NCBI GenBank assembly: GCA_027533395.1
Contig: JAPZUF010000005.1
Location: 1 to 64,000 of the forward strand
Direction: 5' to 3'
Length of the DNA: 64,000 bases
DNA from: Cyclobacteriaceae bacterium
GTDB lineage: Bacteria; Bacteroidota; Bacteroidia; Cytophagales; Cyclobacteriaceae
Each line of letters starts with the position of its first letter. The stretch's first letter is position 1. Positions 51,417 through 61,228 of this stretch are shown in pieces. The translations under genes were made by a program, and so were the position numbers. The notes below the pieces were generated by a model. That model had not been told where the DNA came from. It saw nothing but the letters and a program-made list of their open reading frames with translations, and did not search any database.

Positions 51417-52748
51417 TCACTTTTTCTTTTTCTTAGCAGCATCCTTGCTCTCTATCAATTGATCTTGCTGAATAACGGTGGTCCATACGCTTGTTTTTCC
51501 ATCATCCATTCTAGTCCACACTGGAACGATTACACCATCATGTACAGCAATGTTGTTGTAATCTCCAAAGAAAGTTGTTTCTACCGGAGTAAAAGATTTT
51601 TCGCTGATGGTCACATGTTTAAACGATAATCCTGCATCGGTTGAGTAAGAAAGTTTTACATCGGTTTGATTATCGGTATATTGGCTTCTATCATAATACA
51701 CAATGTAAATGTATCCGGTAGTTTGGTCGATGGCCATCCAAGGCATGAACTGATGTGTTTCTGTTTCATCGTTATTAACTTTTTGTGGCATTGTCCATGT
51801 ATCGCCATAATTGTTAGAGCGCGAGAACCAGATATCGGTATTATTTTCTCCATTTCGCTGATCTGCCCAAATTACATATAGCATACCGTTATGTATACTT
51901 TTACTGTTATCGCAAACCAAAACCGGAAATCCATTACTTCTGCCCAAACCTGGTATCTTCATATCCCAACCTCCTGGTTGTTCAAACATGGCCAAATCAT
52001 TTCTCAACCAGGTTTCTCCTCCATCATAACTTCTATCCATAAACAATAAACCTTGGTTGGCCCAAACAACAAAGAGTTTTCCATCATAATTAACAGCTGT
52101 TACGGCACCCTCTGCTGTATTATCACTGTCTTTACAATCGCCAGGTGTGTTGGTAAGAACAACTGGCTTTGTCCACTTCTCTCCTCTACTAGAGGATTTG
52201 CTAAATAAAATGTTGGATTGACAAGCGGGATTTTCATCTCCATATTTATCGAACTGGGTCCATGTTAGATAGATATCATCGTTTTTTAAATGTAAAGTTG
52301 CCCATTGCTTATCCTGATCTTTCGGAGGATTGAGACCAACAAAATCTCCCTCATTCCAGGTTTTACCTCCATCTTTCGAACGATTGACCACCAATCTATC
52401 TAACCAAGTTTCATTCTTTCGGCCTTCACCAGAAGGATCTGCTAAGTGGAAGAAGTAAATGTTTCCTTTTGTATCTGAAAGCAAGGCCGGATCGCCATAC
52501 ACACCATAAGGAGAAGTTACTTTCGTTTCTTGCCATGTTTTACCTCCATCTTCAGTATAAATAGAGCGATCGAGAATGGTTCCTACCACAATGTTTTGGG
52601 GATCTTTTAAATTGATGGCTACACTAGGTTCACAAGGTCCGTATTTATCACCATCGCGTTTGGTTGCTAAAGAAATATTGAGAAACTGGGCCACAGTTTG
52701 TTGTGTTATCAACATTAAGCATAAAATCTTTATCAACTTCATAACCAA
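51417..52748 (-). CDS. Exported sialidase-fold (BNR repeat) protein
   Basis: A 443-residue protein. The signal peptide is MVMKLIKILCLMLITQQTVAQ. The body is a six-bladed propeller with Asp-box repeats such as YTEDGGKTWQE, RSKDGGKTWNE, YDGGETWLR and NNYGDTWTM. These repeats mark sialidases and other secreted propellers, but the catalytic Arg triad of true sialidases was not identified, so no activity is claimed. The tail ends in several lysines. It is at the start of a two-gene minus-strand group with the DUF4269 gene and is divergent from the PhoD-like gene. Confidence 0.85.
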   Translation of the reverse strand: MVMKLIKILCLMLITQQTVAQFLNISLATKRDGDKYGPCEPSVAINLKDPQNIVVGTILDRSIYTEDGGKTWQETKVTSPYGVYGDPALLSDTKGNIYFFHLADPSGEGRKNETWLDRLVVNRSKDGGKTWNEGDFVGLNPPKDQDKQWATLHLKNDDIYLTWTQFDKYGDENPACQSNILFSKSSSRGEKWTKPVVLTNTPGDCKDSDNTAEGAVTAVNYDGKLFVVWANQGLLFMDRSYDGGETWLRNDLAMFEQPGGWDMKIPGLGRSNGFPVLVCDNSKSIHNGMLYVIWADQRNGENNTDIWFSRSNNYGDTWTMPQKVNNDETETHQFMPWMAIDQTTGYIYIVYYDRSQYTDNQTDVKLSYSTDAGLSFKHVTISEKSFTPVETTFFGDYNNIAVHDGVIVPVWTRMDDGKTSVWTTVIQQDQLIESKDAAKKKKK

Positions 52749-52811
52749 AAATTAACGGACTAAAGTACAAAGTCAGTTCTAATTCTGAAATTTTATGTGT
52801 GTATTTGCATC

Positions 52812-53819
52812 GTGAAAATCAATTCTATACTATTCTTTCTTCTCCTTTCATACTTTGGTCATTGTCAGGAAGTAACAATTGCGTTTGGTTCTTGCGCTAA
52901 CCAGGATTTAAAAAATTCGTTTTGGCCTGAAATACTATCGCATAATCCTGATATATGGCTTTGGGGAGGAGATAACATCTATGCAGATACCGGAAACTAT
53001 GAAGTGTTAAAAAAAATGTATCGGCAACAAAGTCTGCAAAACGGTTATAAAAAGTTAACTAAGCATTGTAAAATAACCGGAGTGTGGGACGACCATGACT
53101 ATGGCACGAACGATGGTGGAAAATTTTTTGCCCAAAAAGAGATTACAAAAAAAGCAGCAGTAGAATTTTTACAATTTGATAAAGATGATCCGGTTCGACA
53201 ACGAAAAGGTTTGTATTCAACAACTACGATAAAAAATATTCGAATCATCAATTTAGATACACGTTATTTCAGAGACACGGTTTATAAATATTATTTTATT
53301 GATACGTTAACTCAAAAGCGAGCTTATGGTTTTCAACAAAATCTTGAAGGCGATATTTTAGGAGAGGCTCAATGGCTTTGGTTGGAAAAAACTATAGAAG
53401 ATTCAAATGAAAAATTTATCATCATTAATTCTAGTGTTCAAGTTATTGCGCGTGACCATCGTTGGGAGAAATGGGGGAACTTTCCAAAATCACTTAAGCG
53501 GCTGCACACATTGTTAACTAAATTTCCGGATAAGAAAGTGTTGTTTATAAGTGGAGATAGGCATATAGCAGAGATTTCATCTGAAAAGATTGAAGGGTTA
53601 TCATATCCGCTTTATGATTTTACCAGTAGCGGACTTACCCACACGTGGGACAATAAAAGAATGGAAAAGAATCGTTTTAGAATAGGAGAATTAATCATCG
53701 AAAAAAATTATGGTGTTATTCGCATCAAAGAAAATACCAACCATTACACGGTCAACTTGCAAGTTTGGGGTGAGCAAAAAAAGTTATTGTTAGAGGAAAA
53801 TGTAACTTTGCCTAAGTAA
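52812..53819 (+). CDS. PhoD-like metallophosphoesterase (exported)
   Basis: A 335-residue alkaline phosphatase D-like protein. I start it at GTG 52812, which gives a proper signal peptide (KINSILFFLLLSYFGHCQ); an earlier GTG at 52797 adds five residues. Metal-binding segments are AFGSCANQD, WGGDNIYAD, GVWDDHDYGTNDGG and the His of FISGDRHIAEIS. Such proteins release phosphate from phosphodiesters or phosphomonoesters in the periplasm. The full domain is present. The gene lies 31 bases before nadE; cotranscription is possible. Confidence 0.88.
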   Translation: MKINSILFFLLLSYFGHCQEVTIAFGSCANQDLKNSFWPEILSHNPDIWLWGGDNIYADTGNYEVLKKMYRQQSLQNGYKKLTKHCKITGVWDDHDYGTNDGGKFFAQKEITKKAAVEFLQFDKDDPVRQRKGLYSTTTIKNIRIINLDTRYFRDTVYKYYFIDTLTQKRAYGFQQNLEGDILGEAQWLWLEKTIEDSNEKFIIINSSVQVIARDHRWEKWGNFPKSLKRLHTLLTKFPDKKVLFISGDRHIAEISSEKIEGLSYPLYDFTSSGLTHTWDNKRMEKNRFRIGELIIEKNYGVIRIKENTNHYTVNLQVWGEQKKLLLEENVTLPK

Positions 53820-53850
53820 ACTAATTGCCCATATAATCAGTTAATGGAGT

Positions 53851-55674
53851 ATGAAATTGGCCGGAGCATCTTTAAATCAAACTCCTATCGATTGGGATAA
53901 TAATTTCCAAAATATTGTTGCTGCTATTGAAAAAGCAAAAGTTCAACAAGTTGAATTGTTATGCTTGCCTGAACTTTGCATTACCGGTTATGGCTGCGAA
54001 GATTTATTTCTAAGCGATTGGCTGGCCGAAACTGCCTTTGAACAATTACTTAAAATTTTACCCTTCACTGAAAATATTACCGTTGCCGTTGGCTTGCCCA
54101 TCAGGCTGAATCATAAAACGTATAATGGTGCAGCTTTACTTCATCATCAAAAAATACTAGGCATAGCACTCAAACAAAATCTGCCCAAAGATGGCGTTCA
54201 TTACGAACCTCGTTGGTTCGAAGCTTGGACTGCCGGAGAGATTGTTAAAATAGAAAAGCAGGGATTTGAAATCGATTGTGGAGATCTATTATTTGAAATC
54301 AATGGTACCAAAATCGGTTTCGAGATATGTGAAGATGCATGGGTGGAATTAGAAAAAAGACCAGGTAAAAATTTATTGCAAAGAGAAGTTGATATCATCC
54401 TCAACCCTAGTGCCAGCCATTTTGCTAAAGGAAAAAATAAAGTAAGAGAGGAATTGATAACCAATAGCTCCAACCTATTCAATTGCATATATCTGTATGT
54501 AAATGTATTGGGTAATGAAGCCGGAAGAATGATTTACGATGGAGATGTGTTAATTGCTCAACAGGGAAAGTTGATTGGTTTAAATCGCAGGCTTAGTTTT
54601 CATCCATTAGAGTTAGTGGTGGTAGAAGCTACTCCTAGACATCCAGAACTTGCCAAACCCACACTCGAAATCGACATAACTGAAATAAATGAAGAAATTG
54701 CTCAAGCTGTTAGTTTGGCCTTGTTCGATTATCTAAGAAAAAGCAAAGTAAAAGGATTCGTTCTGTCATTGAGTGGTGGTGCCGACTCGAGTAGCATCGC
54801 TGTTTTTGTTGCTGAAATGGTGCGAAGAGGAATAACAGAATTAGGAGCTGAAAAATTTTGTAAGACGCTTGGTTTGCCTTTGCTCCATCAACCCAAAGCC
54901 ATCATCCAACAAATTTTTACAACAGCCTACCAAAGCACAGAAAACTCTTCTGACACCACCTTTCAAGCCGCTAAAAATTTAGCGGAAAGTATTGGTGCCA
55001 CTTTTTATAACTGGTCAGTTAATGATATTGTAAATACTTACTCTTATAAAGTTGAGGAAGCATTGGGTCGAGCATTGAACTGGCAAACAGATGACATTGC
55101 CATGCAAAATATTCAGGCGCGTTCGCGCTCGCCTATCATTTGGATGATTGCCAATGTCAAAAACGCTTTGTTGCTCACTACCTCTAACCGAAGCGAGGGA
55201 GATGTTGGCTATGCAACCATGGATGGCGATACTAGCGGAAGCCTTGCTCCTATTGCCGGTCTTAGTAAGCCTTTTGTTTTACAATGGTTGAAATGGGCTG
55301 AAACAGATTTAGGGTATACTGGTCTGCGTTTCGTAAATGCGCTGACGCCTACCGCAGAACTAAGACCTGCCGACAAACACCAAACAGATGAACAGGATTT
55401 GATGCCCTACACTATTTTAGAAGAAATAGAGCGAATGGCCTGGAAAGACAGGCTGTCTCCTGCAGAAATTTGGCAGAAATGGAAGCAAAGTGGCAAAAGT
55501 GAAACAGAACTCAATTATTTAAAAAAATTCTTCCGCTTATGGGCAGCCAACCAATGGAAAAGAGAAAGATTGGCTCCATCCTTTCATTTAGACGATCTGA
55601 ATGTCGACCCACGATCGTGGTTGCGTTTTCCCATACTTTCCGGAGGTTTTAAAAAAGAATTAACCCAACTTTAA
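53851..55674 (+). CDS. nadE: Glutamine-dependent NAD+ synthetase
   Basis: A 607-residue enzyme that turns nicotinic acid adenine dinucleotide into NAD+ using glutamine. The N-terminal nitrilase-type glutaminase (1-~270) shows its Glu in LCLPELCITGYGCEDL, Lys in QNLPKDGVHYEPRWFEAW and Cys in FEICEDAWVELE. The C-terminal synthetase (about 280-607) has the ATP pyrophosphatase loop LSLSGGADSSSIAVF, and LLTTSNRSEGDVGYATMDGD. Both parts are complete. Confidence 0.97.
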   Translation: MKLAGASLNQTPIDWDNNFQNIVAAIEKAKVQQVELLCLPELCITGYGCEDLFLSDWLAETAFEQLLKILPFTENITVAVGLPIRLNHKTYNGAALLHHQKILGIALKQNLPKDGVHYEPRWFEAWTAGEIVKIEKQGFEIDCGDLLFEINGTKIGFEICEDAWVELEKRPGKNLLQREVDIILNPSASHFAKGKNKVREELITNSSNLFNCIYLYVNVLGNEAGRMIYDGDVLIAQQGKLIGLNRRLSFHPLELVVVEATPRHPELAKPTLEIDITEINEEIAQAVSLALFDYLRKSKVKGFVLSLSGGADSSSIAVFVAEMVRRGITELGAEKFCKTLGLPLLHQPKAIIQQIFTTAYQSTENSSDTTFQAAKNLAESIGATFYNWSVNDIVNTYSYKVEEALGRALNWQTDDIAMQNIQARSRSPIIWMIANVKNALLLTTSNRSEGDVGYATMDGDTSGSLAPIAGLSKPFVLQWLKWAETDLGYTGLRFVNALTPTAELRPADKHQTDEQDLMPYTILEEIERMAWKDRLSPAEIWQKWKQSGKSETELNYLKKFFRLWAANQWKRERLAPSFHLDDLNVDPRSWLRFPILSGGFKKELTQL

Positions 55675-55733
55675 ACCTCAAACCATAAAAAATTATCTGA
55701 GTAAAAGCAACTTTGCTTTTTATATTTGCAGTT

Positions 55734-56843
55734 ATGGCATTCATGAACTTTATCATTTGGAACGGATCTCCCGAAATCTTTAGCATCGGCAGCTTTTCAC
55801 TGCGCTGGTATGGGTTACTATTTGCATTAGGCTTTTTAATTAGCCAGCAAGTCATGTATTACATCTTTAAAAAAGAAGGTAAACCAGAAAAAGATGTAGA
55901 TACCTTAACCATTTACATGATCATTGCAACCCTTTTAGGAGCTAGACTTGGTCATGTGGTTTTTTATCAACCCGAATTGTTTGTAGAAGATCCATTATCG
56001 ATTTTATTACCATTCGAGTTTTCACCTAAGTTCAAGTTTACCGGTTTACAAGGCTTGGCTAGTCATGGAGCAACAATAGGTATTTTAACTGCACTTTGGC
56101 TCTATGCCAGAAAAAGAAAACCCGGTCAAAGTTTTCTGCAAATCTTAGATAGAATTGTAATTGTTGTTGCAATTACCGGAGCGCTTATTCGCTTGGGTAA
56201 TTTTTTCAATTCAGAAATTATAGGTAAACCAGCTAATCTACCATGGTCAGTAGCTTTTGTTCACAACGCAACAGAAGCTTTTGAATTCGATAATTATGTA
56301 GATAAAATTGCTTACTTGCCTGGTGATTCAACACTGACTAACAGCGAGTATCAACCTGTTAAAGTTTTATTAACTTTTAAAAACGATGCTGAAATCACAG
56401 AAGTAAAAATCAGAAATTATATAGAGTCTCGTTTAAATGCTATGCTCTCTTTTAATACAGGCGTAACTGATCACATCTACCAAGCAGGAGATCTACCCTA
56501 CAGATTAGGTAAAGAAGGTGACCATTATGAAGCTGTTTTATACACCAACGTTATCCCAAGACATCCCGCACAATTGTATGAATCTATCTCTTGTGTAGTC
56601 CTCTTCATTTTACTATTTGTGCTTTGGGCAAGAGATAAAGAAAAACTAGCGCCAGGAAGATTATTTGCTGTTTTCTTAATGGTTTGTTTTGGCTTGCGCT
56701 TCTTCTATGAATACTTGAAAGAAAACCAAGTAGCATTTGAAGACAGCCTCCCCCTAAACATGGGACAAATATTAAGCATCCCATTATTTATTGCAGGTGT
56801 TATTATTTTCATCTGGACTTTCAGAAAGAAAGAACAAGCTTAA
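55734..56843 (+). CDS. lgt: Prolipoprotein diacylglyceryl transferase
   Basis: A 369-residue inner-membrane enzyme that puts a diacylglyceryl group on the lipobox Cys of lipoproteins. It begins MAFMNFIIWNGSPEIFSIGS followed by SLRWYGLLFALGFLI; the conserved Gly/Arg region GALIRLGNFFNSEIIGKP and HPAQLYESI are present, with about seven helices. About 100 residues between the N-S-E-I-I motif and HPAQLYES are unusually long. ATG 55734 is preferred over the TTG at 55713. TATATTTG at 55721-55728 (matching TAnnTTTG) lies just before the start, so the mRNA may have almost no leader. Confidence 0.94.
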   Translation: MAFMNFIIWNGSPEIFSIGSFSLRWYGLLFALGFLISQQVMYYIFKKEGKPEKDVDTLTIYMIIATLLGARLGHVVFYQPELFVEDPLSILLPFEFSPKFKFTGLQGLASHGATIGILTALWLYARKRKPGQSFLQILDRIVIVVAITGALIRLGNFFNSEIIGKPANLPWSVAFVHNATEAFEFDNYVDKIAYLPGDSTLTNSEYQPVKVLLTFKNDAEITEVKIRNYIESRLNAMLSFNTGVTDHIYQAGDLPYRLGKEGDHYEAVLYTNVIPRHPAQLYESISCVVLFILLFVLWARDKEKLAPGRLFAVFLMVCFGLRFFYEYLKENQVAFEDSLPLNMGQILSIPLFIAGVIIFIWTFRKKEQA

Positions 56844-56861
56844 TCAACAGCTAACTTTATT

Positions 56862-58310
56862 ATGAAAACCGGAATATTTGTAGCGTTCAGTATTATTTTC
56901 TGTTCGCTCTCTTATTCCGGTTTTTCTTTTACAGATAGTTTACGAAATAAAAAGAGAAATCAAATTCAAATTCAAGATACGAGCGCTACTGTAATGGTTA
57001 ACCGTATCTTAATTATTGGCAATAAACGAACACGAGAATTTATCATTAGAAGAGAGTTGGCAGTTACTAGTGGAGACACTCTTACTTTACTACAACTCAA
57101 CCAAATCATAGAGAAGGATAAGGTAAAATTACTCAACACCAGACTCTTTAATTTTACCGAGTGTAAAATCTTGAATTATGAAAATGGGATTGTAGATTTA
57201 TTGTGGGAAGTAAATGAAAGATGGTACACCTTTCCTGTTCCGATTTTCGAACTAGCTGATCGAAATTTTAATGAATGGTGGGAAAATTACAACCATGATT
57301 TTAGTCGCGTTAAGTATGGTTTAAATTTATACCAGTACAATGTGCGAGGAAGAAATGAAACATTGTTACTAAATGCTAAATTTGGTTTCACTAATTTTTT
57401 CAGATTAAATTATCGCATTCCTTATCTCGATAAAAAAAGAAAGCAAGGCTTAATCATTGAACTTAACCTTGATGAAAGAAAAAACCTTGCATTCCAAACT
57501 ATAGGCAATAAACTTGATTTTGCCTCTGCAGAAAGCACTCTACGTCTTACAGAATATGCGGGTTTAACGTGGACATACAGAAATTCTTTCTATCATTTTC
57601 ATGGAGTAACATTTGATTATACAACCAATCGGGTCTATGATTCTCTTCTGTTAATTAATGATACTTATTTAGGTGATGCCGGAACCCGTAAACAAAGATA
57701 CCATACACTTGCTTATCAGTATATTTATGAGAATCGTGATTTTGTTTCATACCCATTGAAAGGAAGTTACTTGCGTACAAGTATTAAACAAAAAGGTATT
57801 TTGCCAGGCGATGATTTATTTAAAACTGAATTCGATTTTCATTACTCTCGATTTATAGACCTAGGTAAAAACTGGTATTTCTCCAGTACCAACGTTGCTC
57901 ATGTAAGTTTACAAGATGACATTCCCTATGCTAATTATAGTGCGTTAGGATTATTTCGACAATTTCTTCGCGGTTATGAAGTTTACTTAATTGAAGGTCC
58001 ACAGCATGTGTATACCAAAACTACCATTAAGAAAAGAATCTACTCCAAGACATTTCAATTCGATAATATGCGACTTGAGCAGTTCAAAAAATTGCCTATC
58101 AATATCTTTCTAAAAGCCTATGCAGATTTTGGCTATGTGTGGAATTACGCTGGCTATACGAATGGTAAATTGTTAACGGATCAACTTTTAAGCAGTGCCG
58201 GAACAGGATTGGATATTACTTTTTCTTATGATGCTACCTTGCGTTTAGAATATTCAATAAATAAGCTAAACGAAAGAGGATTGTTCATTCATATAAGAAG
58301 AGAATTTTAG
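56862..58310 (+). CDS. BamA/Omp85-family outer-membrane protein with one POTRA domain
   Basis: A 482-residue surface-antigen protein. After a signal peptide (to about residue 24) there is one POTRA domain (about 45-120: VNRILIIGNKRTREFIIRRE and QIIEKDKVKLLNTRLFN), then a 16-stranded barrel domain. Conserved barrel parts include GLNLYQYNVRGRNETLLL and LRLEYSINKLNERGLFIHIR, ending in RREF. It is much shorter than the essential BamA of Bacteroidota, so it is an accessory member (TamA-like or lipid-related), with the substrate unknown. It follows lgt by 18 bases on the same strand. Confidence 0.88.
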   Translation: MKTGIFVAFSIIFCSLSYSGFSFTDSLRNKKRNQIQIQDTSATVMVNRILIIGNKRTREFIIRRELAVTSGDTLTLLQLNQIIEKDKVKLLNTRLFNFTECKILNYENGIVDLLWEVNERWYTFPVPIFELADRNFNEWWENYNHDFSRVKYGLNLYQYNVRGRNETLLLNAKFGFTNFFRLNYRIPYLDKKRKQGLIIELNLDERKNLAFQTIGNKLDFASAESTLRLTEYAGLTWTYRNSFYHFHGVTFDYTTNRVYDSLLLINDTYLGDAGTRKQRYHTLAYQYIYENRDFVSYPLKGSYLRTSIKQKGILPGDDLFKTEFDFHYSRFIDLGKNWYFSSTNVAHVSLQDDIPYANYSALGLFRQFLRGYEVYLIEGPQHVYTKTTIKKRIYSKTFQFDNMRLEQFKKLPINIFLKAYADFGYVWNYAGYTNGKLLTDQLLSSAGTGLDITFSYDATLRLEYSINKLNERGLFIHIRREF

Positions 58311-58367
58311 TTTCACTTGCCATATTTATTTTTATTCTATAAATAGAGGCATGAATAAAATTTAATC

Positions 58368-59183
58368 GTGCATATAGCTATAGTTGTTCTCTTAATCTCT
58401 CTTAATATTCTATGTTATTCACAAAGTATCTCACCAAATTTAAGTGCAAGGAGTGCCGCCCTTGGTAATAACCATGTGCTACTAAAGGAAGTGTTTAGTA
58501 TTACAAGTAGTTCTGCTGCTCTTTCCAACCTTGAACATACACAAGTAGGTGCAGGATATGAAATAAATCCGCAGTGGCAAGGAGCGAATAAACTGATAGC
58601 TTGCTTGGCTTCACCTATTAAGAAAAGAGTTGGTCAATTTTCTGTATTACGTTTTGGTGATGCTATTTATAGCGAAAGTATAGCAACCCTTGGATACGGA
58701 CATAGCATCAATCAGTCTGCTATTGGTTTTTCCACAAGTATCATTCAATATCGAGCAGATGGTTTTGGGAATTAACATGCTATAAATTTTAACTTTAGTG
58801 GTGCACATCAATTCGGAGAAAACATTCGTGTTGGTGCGTATATGCAAAACATTCTAAAAAAAGAAATCAACGAAGCTTTCAGAGAAAAACAACCAACTCG
58901 CATGGCAATCGGAGTTATGTGGCAGGCAGCTAAAACAGTTTCTTTGTATGGTGAACTCTTGAAAGATCTCGATTATGCTACTCAAGTTAGATTGGGAGTA
59001 GAATATAAAGCTAACGAAAAATTTTCTATTCGCTCTGGTTTGCAACCAAAGCCAGGATTAAGTAGTGGTGGCTTCGGATTTATCTATAAAAATATAACCG
59101 TTGATACTGCCATTCAATACTTCTGGAATAATAACCATTTTCGACAACTCACCACGTTGAGCTATAGTATACATAAAAAATGA
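58368..59183 (+). pseudogene. FadL/PorV-like outer-membrane protein gene split by an in-frame stop
   Basis: One frame runs from GTG 58368 to TGA 59183 but is cut by TAA at 58773-58775. The first part (135 residues) has a signal peptide and the PorV/PorQ-like core LSARSAALGNNHVLLKEVFS, with ITSSSAALSNLEHTQVGAGY. The second part continues without a frame change, HAINFNFSGAHQFGENIRVG and beyond to KSQ-like end IHKK. Together they make a barrel of about 271 residues. The broken codon is most simply TAT or TAC changed to TAA, because the next residues match the expected GFGN-Y-HAINFNF continuity. A sequencing or assembly error is possible. The downstream HhH gene overlaps its end by four bases. 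Confidence 0.7.
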
Positions 59184-61210
59184 AAGGATTATTTTGTATC
59201 CTACCCTTTCTTCTCTTTTTTATCCATACAAATGCTCAACCTAGCGATGACCAGCTACAAAAAATTCTTGATGATTGGATTCAAACACAAGATGAGCAAA
59301 CTGATTATGAAGGATTACTAGAGCAATTATATCTTTTGGCAACAGACCCTATTGACATTAATAAAGCCAGTACTGAAGAATTGCGTAGTTTGTTTTTATT
59401 AAATGAAAACGAAATTACAGAATTAATTCGTTATCGTGATGCAGTTGGAACCATTTCGGATTTATACGAATTACAAACTATTGAAAATTGGAGCATAGAA
59501 TTGATTGAGATTATTCTTCCTTTCATTGCTATCGAAAATTTAAAACCTGAAAAAAATCTGTGGCAAAGAATGAATAGTGAAGGCAAAGGTTATTTGCTTT
59601 GGCGAACGGATACATTTTTTGAAGAAAGAAAAGGATTTAAAATTGAAGATGTTGATCAACGATTTCAAGGAAATCAGTTGCGCCATTTGATTAGAGTCAG
59701 AAAAACATCAGCGGGCGATTACTCATTCGGACTAACCGCAGAAATAGATGCAGGAGAAAAATGGCGATGGAATTTACGACAACATCAACCCGGATTTGAT
59801 TATATTAATTTTCATCTTCAGTTACAAAATAAAAAATTATTTCAAAATCTGATTATAGGCGATTTTCAATTACAAAGCGGACAAGGATTACTACACGGTA
59901 ACGCTTTTGGCTTAGGTAAAGGTGGGGAAACCATTAATACCATTCGAAGAAATAATACTTTATTCAAACCTTTTACCTCTACTTTAGAAAATGGTGGATT
60001 TCGAGGTGTAGCCTCCACCTTCAAAATAAACAGTAAACTAAACTTTTCCTTGTATCATTCTTATAAAAATAGAAATGCATCAGCGCAAACAGATTCTATG
60101 GGTAATGCCACCATTAGCAGTTGGCGTAACAGTGGTTTACATCGCAATACGAACGAAATAAACGGAAGACAACAAATTACTGAAACGGCAAGCGGTGGCA
60201 TTTTACAATATGAAAACAATACAACATTATTAGGTATTCAATTTCAAAATATCAACTTTAGCAAGGCCATTATTCCTAAGCCAAATCTTTACAATCAATT
60301 TACATTTCAAGGAAAAAACTTTCAAGCCGCATCACTTTACTTTTCAAAAACGATAAGTTCATTTCATTTTTTTGGAGAAAGTGCGATCTATAAAAAATAT
60401 GCAGGACTTAATTTTGGGATGATGACCGCATTATCAAACAGAACTGATTGGCTATTGCATTATCGATTTTATGATAAACAATTTATTAGTCTAACAGGAA
60501 ATCCATTTGCAGAAAGCAGTACCGGACAAAATGAAATCGGTATTTATACAGGCTTAAAACATCAAATAAAAAAGAAGCACATCTTCTCCGCCTATGCAGA
60601 TTTCTATCAATTTCAATGGCTTCGGTTTAGGATGTACCAACCCAACTCAGGTTGGGATGCTTTAGTACGCTATCAATATGTATTGAATAAAAAAACAAAT
60701 TTCACCTTTCAATATCGAACAGAAGAAAAACCGAGAAACAGCTCACAAGAAGAAATTACCTATCTGATTGATATCATCAAAAAACAACAAATGATGATGA
60801 GCATGCAACATCAAGCTAGCGATAATTGGAAGTTTCAAACCAGAATACAATTTACAAAAGTCAATAATCCTCAAATTCAAAAGGGAATTGCTTTAGCACA
60901 AGATGTGAGTTACAAACATCAATCGTTTACCATTCATTACCGCTATTGCATTTTTGATATTAGTAATTTTGATGCCCGACAATATATAGTTGAACGTGAT
61001 GTCTGGTCTTCAGCCAGTTTACCTGTTTTAAACGGACAAGGCTCAAGGTCTTACTTACTCTTACAATACAAATACAACAGAGCATTATCTTTTTGGATAA
61101 GATATGCTCACACCTTTTTTAAAAATGTAGATGAAATTGGCTCAGGATTAGATGCTACTCCCGGTAACACCAGAAACGAAATTAAATTTCAGGTGATGGT
61201 CAATTTTTAA
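59180..61210 (+). CDS. Helix-hairpin-helix plus outer-membrane beta-barrel protein
   Basis: A 676-residue protein. After a signal peptide (to about residue 20, ending HTNAQ) comes a helix-hairpin-helix region (about 45-115) with the ComEA-like pattern PIDINKASTEELRSLFLLNE and RYRDAVGTISDLYELQTIE. Residues about 130-676 look like a large barrel with many aromatic strands, ending NEIKFQVMVNF. Similar Bacteroidota proteins have been proposed to take up DNA or to be unrelated to ComEA apart from the helix pair; no function is claimed. Its ATG overlaps the stop of the broken FadL/PorV-like gene. Confidence 0.8.
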   Translation: MKGLFCILPFLLFFIHTNAQPSDDQLQKILDDWIQTQDEQTDYEGLLEQLYLLATDPIDINKASTEELRSLFLLNENEITELIRYRDAVGTISDLYELQTIENWSIELIEIILPFIAIENLKPEKNLWQRMNSEGKGYLLWRTDTFFEERKGFKIEDVDQRFQGNQLRHLIRVRKTSAGDYSFGLTAEIDAGEKWRWNLRQHQPGFDYINFHLQLQNKKLFQNLIIGDFQLQSGQGLLHGNAFGLGKGGETINTIRRNNTLFKPFTSTLENGGFRGVASTFKINSKLNFSLYHSYKNRNASAQTDSMGNATISSWRNSGLHRNTNEINGRQQITETASGGILQYENNTTLLGIQFQNINFSKAIIPKPNLYNQFTFQGKNFQAASLYFSKTISSFHFFGESAIYKKYAGLNFGMMTALSNRTDWLLHYRFYDKQFISLTGNPFAESSTGQNEIGIYTGLKHQIKKKHIFSAYADFYQFQWLRFRMYQPNSGWDALVRYQYVLNKKTNFTFQYRTEEKPRNSSQEEITYLIDIIKKQQMMMSMQHQASDNWKFQTRIQFTKVNNPQIQKGIALAQDVSYKHQSFTIHYRYCIFDISNFDARQYIVERDVWSSASLPVLNGQGSRSYLLLQYKYNRALSFWIRYAHTFFKNVDEIGSGLDATPGNTRNEIKFQVMVNF

Positions 61211-61228
61211 TTGATATTAAAATTTCTA

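Noticed and set aside
58368-59183. Frameshift as the cause of the split gene
   Set aside because: Both halves are in the same reading frame, so a single stop substitution is the simpler explanation.
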